A stretch of 64,000 nt of DNA from NCBI GenBank assembly GCA_023442525.1, contig JAEZZA010000029.1, positions 120,061-184,060 of the forward strand. Reading direction: 5' to 3'. The notes under the pieces are model-generated. The model searched no databases. It was not told the DNA's origin and saw only the letters and a program-made list of their open reading frames with translations. Shown piece by piece: positions 6,681 to 15,958 of the stretch. The stretch is from Bacteroidota bacterium (GTDB lineage: Bacteria > Bacteroidota > Bacteroidia > Bacteroidales > UBA10428). Numbering within the stretch: position 1 is the first letter of the stretch; every line of letters begins with the position of its first letter. The translations under genes were made by a program, and so were the position numbers.

Positions 6681-7244
6681 ATGAAAACAATGAAAATTTT
6701 CGTCATCCTTCTGCTGGCAGGAACTTTATCAATATCAGCTCAAAAAAATGAAATAAATCCCGACAAATCTGTTGTTACATGGACAGGTAAAAAAATTGGC
6801 GGTTCACACACCGGCGGGATAAAAGTAAAAAGCGGATATCTTGAATTCAATAACGGATATATCACTGGCGGAGAAGTAGTAATGGATATGAATAGTATAA
6901 CCAACACCGACTTAAAAGATGAAGGATACAACCAAAAACTGGTCGGTCACTTGAAATCAGACGACTTCTTTGGTGTTGAAAAATATCCTGTATCGTCTTT
7001 CAGAGTTACCCGGGCAGGAAAGTTCAAAGATGGAAAAGCAACAGTTTCCGGAGTGTTAACCATCAAAGGCAAGTCGGAAAATGTGTCGGTTGATGTAACC
7101 AAAAAAGGCGATACTTATTCTACACAACTTAAAGCCGACCGCTCCAAATTCGATGTGCGCTATGGTTCCGATTCATTCTTTGATAACCTTGGAGACAAAG
7201 CCATTGATGATATTTTTATCCTGGATATTCAGCTGGTTCATTAA
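6681..7244 (+). CDS. YceI-family periplasmic lipocalin-like protein
   Basis: A 187-residue protein with a signal peptide (MKTMKIFVILLLAGTLSISAQ). The mature part is the YceI beta barrel: opening INPDKSVVTWTGKKIGGSHTG, GGEVVMDMNSITNTDL, LKSDDFFGVEKYPVSSF, and the C-terminal VRYGSDSFFDNLGDKAIDD. YceI proteins bind isoprenoid-like or fatty-acyl ligands in an elongated barrel in the periplasm; many are stress-induced. It lies 135 bp after a Crp/Fnr-type regulator and 38 bp before a quinone-reductase-like gene, a common Bacteroidota neighbourhood, suggesting a stress or redox role (inference). Confidence 0.92.
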   Translation: MKTMKIFVILLLAGTLSISAQKNEINPDKSVVTWTGKKIGGSHTGGIKVKSGYLEFNNGYITGGEVVMDMNSITNTDLKDEGYNQKLVGHLKSDDFFGVEKYPVSSFRVTRAGKFKDGKATVSGVLTIKGKSENVSVDVTKKGDTYSTQLKADRSKFDVRYGSDSFFDNLGDKAIDDIFILDIQLVH

Positions 7245-7282
7245 TTACCAGTTACATTGTAATAATTTAAAAATTCTGTGAA

Positions 7283-8134
7283 ATGAAAATTGGAGTTACC
7301 GGAGCAACAGGTCAGTTAGGAAAACTGGTTGTTGAACAATTAGTGAACAAGGCAGGTAAAGAAAACATTGTAGCCTTGGTGCGCAATCCCGAAAAAGCAA
7401 AAGATCTGGGAGTTGAAATCAGACCATTCGACTATGAACAAGCCGGCAGTTTAGCGGGACAGCTACAAGGAATCGACAGACTGGTAATGATTTCGGCAAA
7501 TGAAATTGGAAAACGGGCACGGCAACATAAAAATGTATTAGATGCAGCCAAAAGTGCCGGTGTTAAATGGATTGTTTATACAAGCCTGTTACATGCCGAT
7601 TCTACCACTATAAGCCTTGCAGCAGAACACCTGGAAACGGAAAAGATGCTGAAGAATTCAGGTATTGAATCCACCATATTAAGAAACGGATGGTATACTG
7701 AAAACTACACCAGTTCCATTGGTGGAGCTATAGCAGGAGGTGCGTTTATTGGCAGTGCGGGTTCGGGAAAAATTTCTTCTGCAGCAAGAGCGGATTACGC
7801 CGAAGCTGCAGCAGCAGTAGTTATGGATGAAAGCTATAAAGGAAAAGTCCTGGAACTTGCCGGCGATGTTGCCTACACACTTAGCGATATGGCTGCTGAA
7901 ATATCCAGACAAAGCGGAAAGGACATACCATACAAAGATCTGCCGGAAGATGAATATGCCAAAATACTCGAGAGTTTTAATCTTCCAAAGTTAATAGCCG
8001 CTGCCATTGCAAGCTGGGATGTCAGTGTATCGAAAGGCGATTTATACGACGACTCAAAGCAACTCTCCAAAATCATTGGCCGACCTACAACTCCAATGTC
8101 AGAAACGGTAAAATCCGCTATTCGCACCATTTGA
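7283..8134 (+). CDS. NmrA/SDR-family NAD(P)H:quinone oxidoreductase-like protein
   Basis: A 283-residue atypical short-chain dehydrogenase. The dinucleotide motif GVTGATGQLGKLVVEQL is at the N terminus. VALVRNPEKAKDLGVEIRPF, the RLVMISANEIGKR region and ESTILRNGWYTENY match E. coli QorB/YtfG and NmrA-like proteins. The catalytic Tyr-x3-Lys pair of classical SDRs is absent, as expected for this group. It probably reduces quinones or other electrophiles with NAD(P)H in the cytosol. It follows yceI by 38 bp, probably in the same transcript, and is ended by a strong hairpin. Confidence 0.88.
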   Translation: MKIGVTGATGQLGKLVVEQLVNKAGKENIVALVRNPEKAKDLGVEIRPFDYEQAGSLAGQLQGIDRLVMISANEIGKRARQHKNVLDAAKSAGVKWIVYTSLLHADSTTISLAAEHLETEKMLKNSGIESTILRNGWYTENYTSSIGGAIAGGAFIGSAGSGKISSAARADYAEAAAAVVMDESYKGKVLELAGDVAYTLSDMAAEISRQSGKDIPYKDLPEDEYAKILESFNLPKLIAAAIASWDVSVSKGDLYDDSKQLSKIIGRPTTPMSETVKSAIRTI

Positions 8135-8173
8135 TTCTCTGAGTGAATTAAAAATGATCCAAAGTCAGATAAG

Positions 8174-8200
8174 ATCCCGGGAGAAAGCGCCTCCCGGGAT
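8174..8200 (+). terminator. Strong hairpin terminator
   Basis: A perfect 10-bp stem (ATCCCGGGAG / CTCCCGGGAT) with a 7-nt loop lies 39 bp after the reductase stop codon. The downstream sequence TTGTCGCTTTT gives an interrupted T tract. Confidence 0.8.
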
Positions 8201-8280
8201 TTGTCGCTTTTAACTATTTGTTTATCTTTAAATGATGATCGACATTTAGTCTAAAGTTCCATTTTTAATTCACATGCGAG

Positions 8281-10260
8281 ATGAAAAGTATTTTTAATCA
8301 GTTACAAAAGCGGTTTTCAGGAACATTACCACATTGTATTATAGCGCAAATCATCATATCCCTGGCAGTGTTACTTTTATTTCCGGAAAAAGTATATTCT
8401 CAGTCTAAAACCACTTTTTTACTGCCCGACGGAAATGAGTATGTAAGCTGGGAGGTGCCGTTTACCTACTCAAAAAGCTATTATGTCGACAACCACAATC
8501 CAAATGCTTCGGATGAAAATGACGGAGCACCGGAGAGGCCTTTCCTCACTATCAGCAAAGCTGCAGAAGTGCTTCAACCAGGTGAACGTGTAGTTATCAA
8601 TTCAGGAGTATATCGCGAACAAATCAGACCCAAACGAGGCGGAACTGCTGCAGATAAACTCATCAGCTATGAGGCGGCCCAGGGAGCCAATGTAATTGTT
8701 AAAGGTTCGGTGATTGCATCCAGAGAGAATTGGCAAAAATCGTCGGGTTACCGGGCGGGACGAAGCAGAAGTCAAGATGTCCAACCCGGCATTTATCAGT
8801 ACGACCTTGAAGAAATTGAATTTAAAGGTTACAATCCTTTTGGACTGGCAAATTTAATTCATGACGACAGATCGTATTTCCCATGGGATAACGGACAGGC
8901 GCAGATAAAACCCCACTTCCTGCGCCGGGGGATGATTTTTGTTGACGGAAACAGACTGAAACAGGTGGAGTTTTATTCCGAACTGGCTTCAAATGAAAAT
9001 GCCTTCTGGGTCGAAGAAAACGGAATGACTGTTCACGTGCGCCTGACAGATAACGCCAATCCTGCCAATCATGAAACTGAGTTTGTTATCCGTGAGCATG
9101 TTTTTGCCCCGAAAGAAAGGTTTCTCGGTTACATAAGGGTTAAGGGAATTACTTTCGAACATGGAGCCAGCGGATTTCCGATACCGCAAAAAGGACTCGT
9201 TTCCACAAACAGAGGTAATCACTGGATCATAGAAGATTGTGTTATCCGACATGCCAATTCACTCGGACTTGATATAGGCGGAGAAACGTGGATAGCCGAC
9301 CGTCCTGACGTAGCCACAGGCAGTCACATTATCCGCCGCACACACATTGACGATGCAGGAGTTTGCGGAATTGCCGGAGTGAATGCAGTGAACACCCTGA
9401 TTGAATCCTGCATGATTGAAAACATCGGATGGCATAGCGTGGAGAGAACATGGGAAAGTGCAGGTATTAAAATACACGGGACAAGAAACAATGTAATTGC
9501 TAATAGCGTGATCCGTAATGTCACGTCAGGACCGGGTATCTGGTTTGATTATGAATGCAATAATTCCCGCATTACAAACAACCTTATCATGAATGTCAAT
9601 TTTACTGTGCGTGGCGGGATATATATTGAAGCCTCCCCGAAATCGGGAAATATGGCGGACCATAATATTATATGGGGGATCACCAATGCCGTGCCGAGAG
9701 ACCTGAACGAAGACGGTGGAAACGGAATTATAGTTGACGGTAGCGACGAAGGAATCTATGCCCATAATCTTATCGGAATGTGCGAAAATGCGGGGATTAT
9801 GACACGCAACGCCGAATGGAGGATTGTTGCCGGAGGTGGCGGTACAAGCAGGTGGAACCGTGTAGAAAACAACCTCTTTTACAATTGCACAAAAGCAATT
9901 GATTTTTCAAGCCGGGATAACTTCGCAGAAGGAAACCTCTACGGACGAAGAGGAAACATGGGAGTTATGCGCAACCGTATCTTTTATCCTGAAAAACTGG
10001 AGCCGGATGTTGTGGCCTGGCAGCGGTATTTTGGTTTTGACAAGACCGGAGGTTATATAAACCTGGATCTTAAGGTAAATACCGACGATATGACCATAAG
10101 CTGGTCGTCGGAAGATGAGGTTTCAAATGTTGCCACAGGTACACATTATAAAACCGGTTATTTCAAAAAAACTGCCGTAAAAAGCCGGAAGGCAGGACCT
10201 TTTGTCAGTTTCCCGGAGAATAAGACAACTATAAGCATTGATCCCAGAATTTTAAGGTAA
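8281..10260 (+). CDS. Secreted right-handed parallel beta-helix protein
   Basis: A 659-residue exported protein; the hydrophobic signal ends near VYSQ (about residue 40). SYYVDNHNPNASDENDGAP and PFLTISKAAEVLQPGERVVI are the typical entry to pectate-lyase-like beta-helix proteins (DUF1565-like). Residues about 290-560 carry parallel-beta-helix rungs with repeated Asn/Ile patterns (IIEDCVIRHANSLGLDIGG, NNVIANSVIRNVTSGPG, NNLIMNVN). The family includes polysaccharide lyases and glycosidases, but no catalytic set can be assigned from sequence alone. It is followed after 43 bp by a nucleoside hydrolase gene, so the pair is probably a catabolic unit. Substrate unknown. Confidence 0.82.
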   Translation: MKSIFNQLQKRFSGTLPHCIIAQIIISLAVLLLFPEKVYSQSKTTFLLPDGNEYVSWEVPFTYSKSYYVDNHNPNASDENDGAPERPFLTISKAAEVLQPGERVVINSGVYREQIRPKRGGTAADKLISYEAAQGANVIVKGSVIASRENWQKSSGYRAGRSRSQDVQPGIYQYDLEEIEFKGYNPFGLANLIHDDRSYFPWDNGQAQIKPHFLRRGMIFVDGNRLKQVEFYSELASNENAFWVEENGMTVHVRLTDNANPANHETEFVIREHVFAPKERFLGYIRVKGITFEHGASGFPIPQKGLVSTNRGNHWIIEDCVIRHANSLGLDIGGETWIADRPDVATGSHIIRRTHIDDAGVCGIAGVNAVNTLIESCMIENIGWHSVERTWESAGIKIHGTRNNVIANSVIRNVTSGPGIWFDYECNNSRITNNLIMNVNFTVRGGIYIEASPKSGNMADHNIIWGITNAVPRDLNEDGGNGIIVDGSDEGIYAHNLIGMCENAGIMTRNAEWRIVAGGGGTSRWNRVENNLFYNCTKAIDFSSRDNFAEGNLYGRRGNMGVMRNRIFYPEKLEPDVVAWQRYFGFDKTGGYINLDLKVNTDDMTISWSSEDEVSNVATGTHYKTGYFKKTAVKSRKAGPFVSFPENKTTISIDPRILR

Positions 10261-10303
10261 GGGGCGATTTAAAAAATTAATACAATGTATTCGATTATAT
10301 ACT

Positions 10304-11332
10304 ATGTACAGACGAAAATTCATTAAAAACTCAGGACTGGCAATGGCAGGTATGGGCTTGTCAGGATTGGCCATGCCTGCCGGATTTGCAGCAGGTTCAT
10401 CTGTCGATAAACCTAAAAAACAACAAAAGCAGATGCAAAATTCTTCAACGAAAGAGAAATTGCTGCTGGATACTGATATCGGAAGTGATATCGACGATTC
10501 CTTATGTCTTACCTATTTGTTATGCCAGCCGCAGTGTGAGATTCTGGGAATTACAACTGTATCGGGAGATTCGGTTAACAGGGCCAAACTGGCCAGTGTT
10601 TTCTTAAAAGCCGCAGGAATTAACAATATTCCTATATACCCTGGAGTGGAAAAACCCCTGATTATAGAGCAAAAGCAGCCCGTTGCACATCAGGTGAGAT
10701 ATCTGGCCAAGTGGCCTCACGAAACAAAATTTCCCGAGGGACAGGCAATTGAATTTATGCGCCGTACCATCCGGGAGAACCCCAATGAAATCACACTGCT
10801 GGCTGTGGGACCTCTGACAAATGTTGCCCTGCTTTTCGCTGTGGACCCTGAAATACCGGCTCTATTAAAAAGGCTGGTCATCATGTGCGGAGTATTTACC
10901 TACACTTATCAGGGGAATCCATGTCTTTCGGAATGGAATGCACGTTGCGACCCTCATGCCACGGCCATGGTGTACAATGCACCGGTTAAAAATATCATAT
11001 CTGTGGGATTGGATGTAACGGGACAGGTGGTGATGGAAAAAGATGAAATTATCAAACGCTTCAACACCAATCTCCTGAAAGTAGTGCTTGACTTTTCAGG
11101 TGTACCGGACAATACGCGTAAATCGATTGTATACCATGATCCGCTTGCCGCAACTGTGATATTCAAAAAGGAAATATGCGAATTCAGGAGAGGACATGTT
11201 GAAGTTGAAACCGCAAACCATCGTCTGGAAGGATTAACCTACTGGAAAGAAGACGCGACCGGTAAAAACGAAGTGGCTTTCGGTGTGAACAGGGACATGT
11301 TTGTGGAGCATTTTTTTGGAACGATGCGCTAG
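10304..11332 (+). CDS. Exported nucleoside hydrolase (IUNH superfamily)
   Basis: A 342-residue protein with a Tat-like leader (RRKFIKNSGLAMAGMGLSG) and then the nucleoside-hydrolase hallmark LLDTDIGSDIDDSL, whose aspartates bind the Ca2+ ion. ITLLAVGPLTNVALLF and the later DPLAATVIF region fit the same fold. Family enzymes cleave the N-glycosidic bond of ribonucleosides; membership also covers many proteins of unknown substrate. A periplasmic, Tat-exported version next to a beta-helix protein suggests scavenging of extracellular nucleosides or nucleoside-like glycosides (inference). Its 3' end is 11 bp from that of the convergent thioredoxin-fold gene. Confidence 0.9.
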   Translation: MYRRKFIKNSGLAMAGMGLSGLAMPAGFAAGSSVDKPKKQQKQMQNSSTKEKLLLDTDIGSDIDDSLCLTYLLCQPQCEILGITTVSGDSVNRAKLASVFLKAAGINNIPIYPGVEKPLIIEQKQPVAHQVRYLAKWPHETKFPEGQAIEFMRRTIRENPNEITLLAVGPLTNVALLFAVDPEIPALLKRLVIMCGVFTYTYQGNPCLSEWNARCDPHATAMVYNAPVKNIISVGLDVTGQVVMEKDEIIKRFNTNLLKVVLDFSGVPDNTRKSIVYHDPLAATVIFKKEICEFRRGHVEVETANHRLEGLTYWKEDATGKNEVAFGVNRDMFVEHFFGTMR

Positions 11333-11343
11333 ATACTGGATAC

Positions 11344-12465
11344 TCATTTATCATCCGCAAAGTACCTTCCGATCCGTTTTATGATTTCCCTGCGGACTTC
11401 GAGAGGATCTATTACACCATTGTGTGACCACACAACCTCTCCTCCCGGAGCGACGAGCAGCGTGTATGGCAGCGATCCCGACCAGTCTTTGTCAACTGCT
11501 TCAATTAACGGATACTTGTTCTCCGGTGTATACAGGTAATTCTTAACTGCAGAATTCCTCTCCCTGAGGAATTCCAGTACCCGTTCCTTTTTATTTATCC
11601 CATCCGTACTTATTGATACAAATTCAAAATTACGGGCACCATACATACGCTGCATGGTAATAAACTCCGGGTATTCAACTATACAAGGTCCGCACCATGT
11701 AGCCCACACATTTATCAACCTGTATTTATCCGACGTGTTCGCCAGAACTTCTTTAATAATATCTACATCGGACTCAATAATTTCTACAGGCTTATTCTTC
11801 CAATCTCCGTCGAGTTTGTTTCTCCATTCAACCTTTTCGGCCCATTTAATGGAGCAACCGAAAGTTTTTGTCTTTTCAACCGGAACTGGTTTGTTTTCAA
11901 GCAAAGCCACAATGGCATTACGAGTGTCATGTTCCTTCGGCTCAATATAGGGGTTCTCCATCTCATCTATTCTTCCGCAGAACCGTAGCTTGCGCTCTGA
12001 ATCGAAAATAAAAACATGTGGGGTGGTGGTAGGGCCAAACGCCTGTGCCATCTCCTGTTTATCTCCGTCATACAGGTAAGGCATCGGAAATTTTTTATCG
12101 GCAGCCCGAGTTTTCATATCCTCGAAGCTGTCGGCTATATCGGAATAACCCAGTTCTTCGAGGCACACAGCCTGCGGATGATTAGGCGATACAATCACAA
12201 ATCCAACCCCTTTGCCGTTAAAATCGCGGTACAGCTTATCGATTCTCTCCTCATACGCCTGTGCAGTAGGACAATGATTGGCCGTGAAGATGATTACAAG
12301 TATCTTACTATTTCTGAAGTCATCCAGGGTGTATATCTTCCCGTCGATACCGGGCAATGAAAATGAGGGAGCTGAGGCTCCAATCTCCAGTGTTTTTGGT
12401 TCTCCGGCATTGGCGCCTAATCCCATGACAAGCGATATCAAAATCAGGATTGCTTTTATTTTCAT
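11344..12465 (-). CDS. Periplasmic double thioredoxin-fold protein (redoxin plus TlpA-like)
   Basis: A 373-residue protein with a signal peptide (MKIKAILILISLVMGLGANA). Domain 1 (about 25-190) is a peroxiredoxin-like/AhpC-TSA fold: SAPSFSLPGIDGKIYTLDDF, then FTANHCPTAQAYEERI with a lone Cys. Domain 2 (about 215-373) is TlpA-like with the dithiol WATWCGPC and a cis-Pro segment SLPYTLLVAPGG. The fusion suggests a thiol oxidoreductase pair acting in the periplasm. No partner gene is adjacent. It is expressed alone and convergently to the nucleoside hydrolase gene. Confidence 0.87.
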   Translation of the reverse strand: MKIKAILILISLVMGLGANAGEPKTLEIGASAPSFSLPGIDGKIYTLDDFRNSKILVIIFTANHCPTAQAYEERIDKLYRDFNGKGVGFVIVSPNHPQAVCLEELGYSDIADSFEDMKTRAADKKFPMPYLYDGDKQEMAQAFGPTTTPHVFIFDSERKLRFCGRIDEMENPYIEPKEHDTRNAIVALLENKPVPVEKTKTFGCSIKWAEKVEWRNKLDGDWKNKPVEIIESDVDIIKEVLANTSDKYRLINVWATWCGPCIVEYPEFITMQRMYGARNFEFVSISTDGINKKERVLEFLRERNSAVKNYLYTPENKYPLIEAVDKDWSGSLPYTLLVAPGGEVVWSHNGVIDPLEVRREIIKRIGRYFADDK

Positions 12466-12622
12466 AATGCAGTTTTTGAAAAGTCAAATCATGAACCAAT
12501 AATCATTCTGAAAATTAGGAAATATTTTTAAATATGATTCAACTCGAGATACAAAGAGAAAAATCAGGGGGAACAATATCGCGTTAAATTGTGTTTCAGC
12601 TAAGATACAATCCCAATACAAA

Positions 12623-12927
12623 ATGAAATTATTTGCAGCTTCTTCACATTCAGTTTCTGTTGATTCTATGCTTCTCCTGCTCAGGATAGTGGCCGGAATG
12701 TCGTTTGCCTTCTATCAAGACCCATGCCAGATGGCAGGACTCAGGAGCCTGGAGGATGGAACCGGGTTGTGCTTAAAGTAGATGATCTGCCTGCTCAAAT
12801 TATTAATCTTAAGAACCAGGGCGTACATTTCAGAAATGAAATGGAAACCGGACCGGGTGGAAAACAGGTCCAGGTTGAGGATCCCGACGGCAATGCTATC
12901 GAATTATTCGAACCTGCTGTAAGGTAG
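12623..12927 (+). pseudogene. Remnant: DoxX-like N terminus joined to a glyoxalase/VOC C terminus
   Basis: An ATG at 12623 opens a 52-codon frame that begins like a DoxX membrane protein (MLLLLRIVAGMSFAFY) and stops at 12781. In another frame, 12724-12927 encodes the C-terminal half of a VOC/glyoxalase protein (EPGGWNRVVLKVDDLPA, GPGGKQVQVEDPDGNAIELF). Neither half is complete: DoxX lacks its remaining helices, and the VOC part lacks its first beta-alpha-beta module. The simplest reading is a deletion that fused two decayed genes. The rest of the interval 12466-13123 has no other gene that I can support. Confidence 0.65.
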
Positions 12928-13008
12928 AGTGAAAATGACTGCACGAATGTTTTCTCATCCCGGCGTTTCACCTGGTTCTTCATCATTTCCATGAGACCAG
13001 GAGACCTG

Positions 13009-13058
13009 AAGACTTAGGTGACTTAGGAAACTTGGAAGACTTAGAAGACTTAGAAGAC
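13009..13058. repeat. 9-bp tandem repeat (GACTTAGAA-type)
   Basis: About five imperfect copies of GACTTAGAA / GACTTAGGT / AACTTGGAA lie between the gene remnant and ligD. It is non-coding and of the same unit length as the arrays around the four-helix-bundle gene, though the sequence differs. Confidence 0.75.
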
Positions 13059-13123
13059 AACTTTTTCAACCAGTTAACTGTTAATTACTTCTCAATGGTT
13101 TAACCGGTTAAAAAGGCAGAGCT

Positions 13124-15811
13124 ATGGCGTTGGAGAAATATAAGCAGAAAAGGAATCAGACGGTTACGCCGGAACCTTTCGGAGGAAAGAGCAGTGACAG
13201 GAAATTGCTGCATTTCTGTGTACAGAAACACGATGCCCGGCAGCTTCACTACGATTTCCGTCTGGAGATGGAAGGTGTTCTGAAAAGCTGGGCAGTTCCC
13301 AAAGGTCCGTCAATGGATCCGAAAGTGAAACGCCTTGCCATGATGGTGGAAGACCATCCGTTCGATTACCGCAATTTTGAAGGCATTATTCCCAAGGGCG
13401 AATATGGAGCCGGAACGGTGATTGTATGGGACGAAGGCTCCTATGAACCTTCGAATTTCAAAGGGAAATCCAAAAAGGACAAAGAAAGACATTTGCTGCA
13501 AAGTCTGGACAGTGGTCAGTTAAAGATCACCCTCAACGGCAGCAAACTGAAAGGTGAGTTTGCCCTGGTGAGAACTTCACGGCAGGGCGATAACTCATGG
13601 CTTATGATCAAACACCGTGATGAATTCGCAACACCGGATGAAATCATACTTAAGGATAAATCGGTGCTTTCGGGTAAAACTATAGAACAGGTTAAAAAAA
13701 CCAGTACCAACATATATGGTCAGACATCATCGGAACCGGCCAAATCAAAAAAAACGAAGTCACCACCCGTAAGTGTCAACGCTATACTTAAAAAGTCAAT
13801 TAAATCAGGGATGCCCTCTTCGGTGAAGCCCATGCTTGCAACGCTTGTTGACGATCCTTTCGACGATCCCGGATGGATATTCGAGGTAAAATGGGACGGC
13901 TACCGCACCATTGCCTACATTGAAGAAGGGGATGTGGAATTGTCTTCGCGAAACAACAAATCGTTCACCGAAAAGTACTATCCCATTACGTCAGCTCTCA
14001 AAGAATGGAAATTTGATGCAGTGATCGATGGTGAAATTATGGTATTAAATGAAAAAGGCATCTCCAACTTTGGCGCACTTCAGAATTGGCGTAGCGAAGC
14101 CGACGGTCAACTGGTAATGTATGTCTTTGATATTCTTTGGTACGAGGGTAAAAACCTTATGGGACTGCCCCTGTCCGATCGTCAGGCCCTGCTCAGAGAG
14201 ATCTTTCCAGCCGGAAGCGACATCATTCGTTTGAGCGAGACCTTTCCCGATAAGGGTACAGAATTCTTTGAGGCAGCTGAAAATCTGGGACTCGAAGGTA
14301 TGATCGCCAAGAAAGCGGATAGTATTTACACGCCCGATCTGCGTTCGAAAAACTGGCTTAAGATTAAAATTCACAAACGACAGGAAGTGATCATCGGGGG
14401 TTATACCATTAACGAGGGCACCGGCAAACTTTTCAGTTCGTTGTTGCTTGGCGTGAACGAAAACGGCAGGCTGAGATTTGTCGGGAAAGTCGGCACCGGA
14501 TTCACCGACCGGCTTCAGAAACAAATGCTGGAAACTTTCAAACCACTAGAGATAAAAACCAGTCCTTTCAGCACTGAACCGGATATCAACTCTCCCACCC
14601 GTTTCAGACCGAATCCTCCGCATGCCAAAGCGGTTTGGTTGAAACCCGAACTGGTTTGTGAAGTGACATACGCCGAAGTAACCAGTGAAGGAGTGTTCAG
14701 GCATCCATCCTTTAAAGGCCTGCGTACCGATAAGAAAGCAACAGAGGTGGTGATGGAACGTGAAACCGAAACACAGGAAGTGTTGGAAGAAGTTGATTCA
14801 CCTAAAACTACCCGATCGAAAAAATTAGTGAAAGCACCATCGGGAAATGAGCGGAAAACACTACTGAATCCGACCGAAGAAACACAGGTTAAAATTATTG
14901 GCGGGCACGAATTGAAATTTACGAACCTGAGCAAGGTATACTGGCCCGAAGAAGGACATACCAAGCGAGATATGTTTAATTACTACTATCGTATAGCCGA
15001 ATACATATTGCCTTATCTGAAAGACCGGCCGCAGTCGCTCAACCGGTTTCCCAACGGTATCCACGGAAAGAGTTTTTATCAGAAAAATATTAAAGGCAAA
15101 GCCCCCGAATGGGTTCGTACTTTCCCATATAAAACTGATGATGGTGAAAGTAAAGAATACCTCGTAGGTTCTGATGAGGCCACACTGCTCTGGATGGCAT
15201 CTCTGGGATGCATCGAAATGAATCCCTGGTTTAGCAGGGTGCAGTCGGAAGACAATCCTGATTTCTGTATTATTGATCTGGATCCGGATAAGAATACATT
15301 CGACCAGGTTATTGAAGCTGCATTAATGGTAAAGAAGGTGCTTGATATCATGAATGTACCATCGTATCCGAAAACCTCAGGATCAACAGGCATTCATATT
15401 TACATTCCGCTGGGTGCAAAATATACTTATGACCAGTCGCAAATGTTTGCGAAGCTTATTGTAACCATGGTTCATCAGCAACTACCCGGTTTTACTACCA
15501 TCGAACGTATGATCAGTAATCGTGATGGAAAGATGTACCTTGATTTTCTTCAAAACCGGCCAGGAGCAACCATTGCCAGTCCCTATTCCCTGAGGCCGAA
15601 ACCAGGTGCAACGGTTTCAACTCCTCTGCACTGGGATGAAGTAAAAAAAGGCTTAAAAATGTCGGATTTTAATATTACGAATGTTCCTGACCGGCTCAAA
15701 AAGACTGGCGATCTGTTTCGTGGTGTTCTTGATGATGGAATTGATATGGAAAAGGTGCTGGAAAAGGCTGCATCAGTGTTCGATACGAAAAAAAATAAGG
15801 CGGAGTGTTAA
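13124..15811 (+). CDS. ligD: Multifunctional ATP-dependent DNA ligase LigD (NHEJ)
   Basis: An 895-residue protein with three modules in the order 3'-phosphoesterase, ligase, polymerase. The phosphoesterase (about 1-175) has HDARQLHYDFRLEMEG and GIIPKGEYGAGTVIVWDEG. The ligase (about 225-530) has the nucleotidyl-transfer motif FEVKWDGYR, with the adenylated Lys, then VIDGEIM and EGMIAKKADS. After a charged linker comes the primase-like polymerase (about 590-895) with FCIIDLDPD, carrying metal-binding aspartates, and YPKTSGSTGIHIYIP. LigD seals double-strand breaks with Ku by end joining. No Ku gene lies in the window. All key motifs look intact and the length matches full LigD proteins. Confidence 0.96.
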   Translation: MALEKYKQKRNQTVTPEPFGGKSSDRKLLHFCVQKHDARQLHYDFRLEMEGVLKSWAVPKGPSMDPKVKRLAMMVEDHPFDYRNFEGIIPKGEYGAGTVIVWDEGSYEPSNFKGKSKKDKERHLLQSLDSGQLKITLNGSKLKGEFALVRTSRQGDNSWLMIKHRDEFATPDEIILKDKSVLSGKTIEQVKKTSTNIYGQTSSEPAKSKKTKSPPVSVNAILKKSIKSGMPSSVKPMLATLVDDPFDDPGWIFEVKWDGYRTIAYIEEGDVELSSRNNKSFTEKYYPITSALKEWKFDAVIDGEIMVLNEKGISNFGALQNWRSEADGQLVMYVFDILWYEGKNLMGLPLSDRQALLREIFPAGSDIIRLSETFPDKGTEFFEAAENLGLEGMIAKKADSIYTPDLRSKNWLKIKIHKRQEVIIGGYTINEGTGKLFSSLLLGVNENGRLRFVGKVGTGFTDRLQKQMLETFKPLEIKTSPFSTEPDINSPTRFRPNPPHAKAVWLKPELVCEVTYAEVTSEGVFRHPSFKGLRTDKKATEVVMERETETQEVLEEVDSPKTTRSKKLVKAPSGNERKTLLNPTEETQVKIIGGHELKFTNLSKVYWPEEGHTKRDMFNYYYRIAEYILPYLKDRPQSLNRFPNGIHGKSFYQKNIKGKAPEWVRTFPYKTDDGESKEYLVGSDEATLLWMASLGCIEMNPWFSRVQSEDNPDFCIIDLDPDKNTFDQVIEAALMVKKVLDIMNVPSYPKTSGSTGIHIYIPLGAKYTYDQSQMFAKLIVTMVHQQLPGFTTIERMISNRDGKMYLDFLQNRPGATIASPYSLRPKPGATVSTPLHWDEVKKGLKMSDFNITNVPDRLKKTGDLFRGVLDDGIDMEKVLEKAASVFDTKKNKAEC

Positions 15812-15820
15812 TCCGCCTTA
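15796..15820 (+). terminator. Hairpin overlapping the ligD stop codon
   Basis: A perfect 9-bp stem (TAAGGCGGA / TCCGCCTTA) encloses a 7-nt loop that contains the ligD TAA stop. It has no U tract behind it, so it may act as a weak terminator or 3'-end stabiliser. More G+C-rich inverted repeats follow at 15823-15867, before the convergent heptose kinase gene. Confidence 0.5.
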
Positions 15821-15958
15821 ATCAACCCTGCGGTGTCCGCATAACCCGAAGGGTCGCAGTTAGGGTTAAATCAGAGTTCAATCTTCCGTGAAACAGTCGG
15901 AATGAATAAAAGTTTAAAAAATTGTTAATTCTGAATACCCGAATTCTGCGTGGATTTA

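Noticed and set aside
14045..14964. Antisense open frames within ligD
   Set aside because: They lie wholly opposite a well-conserved coding sequence, have no recognisable domain and show no promoter or start of their own.
15821..15870. Structured RNA between ligD and the heptose kinase gene
   Set aside because: Several short inverted repeats can be drawn, but no known riboswitch or small-RNA motif fits and there is no promoter box.
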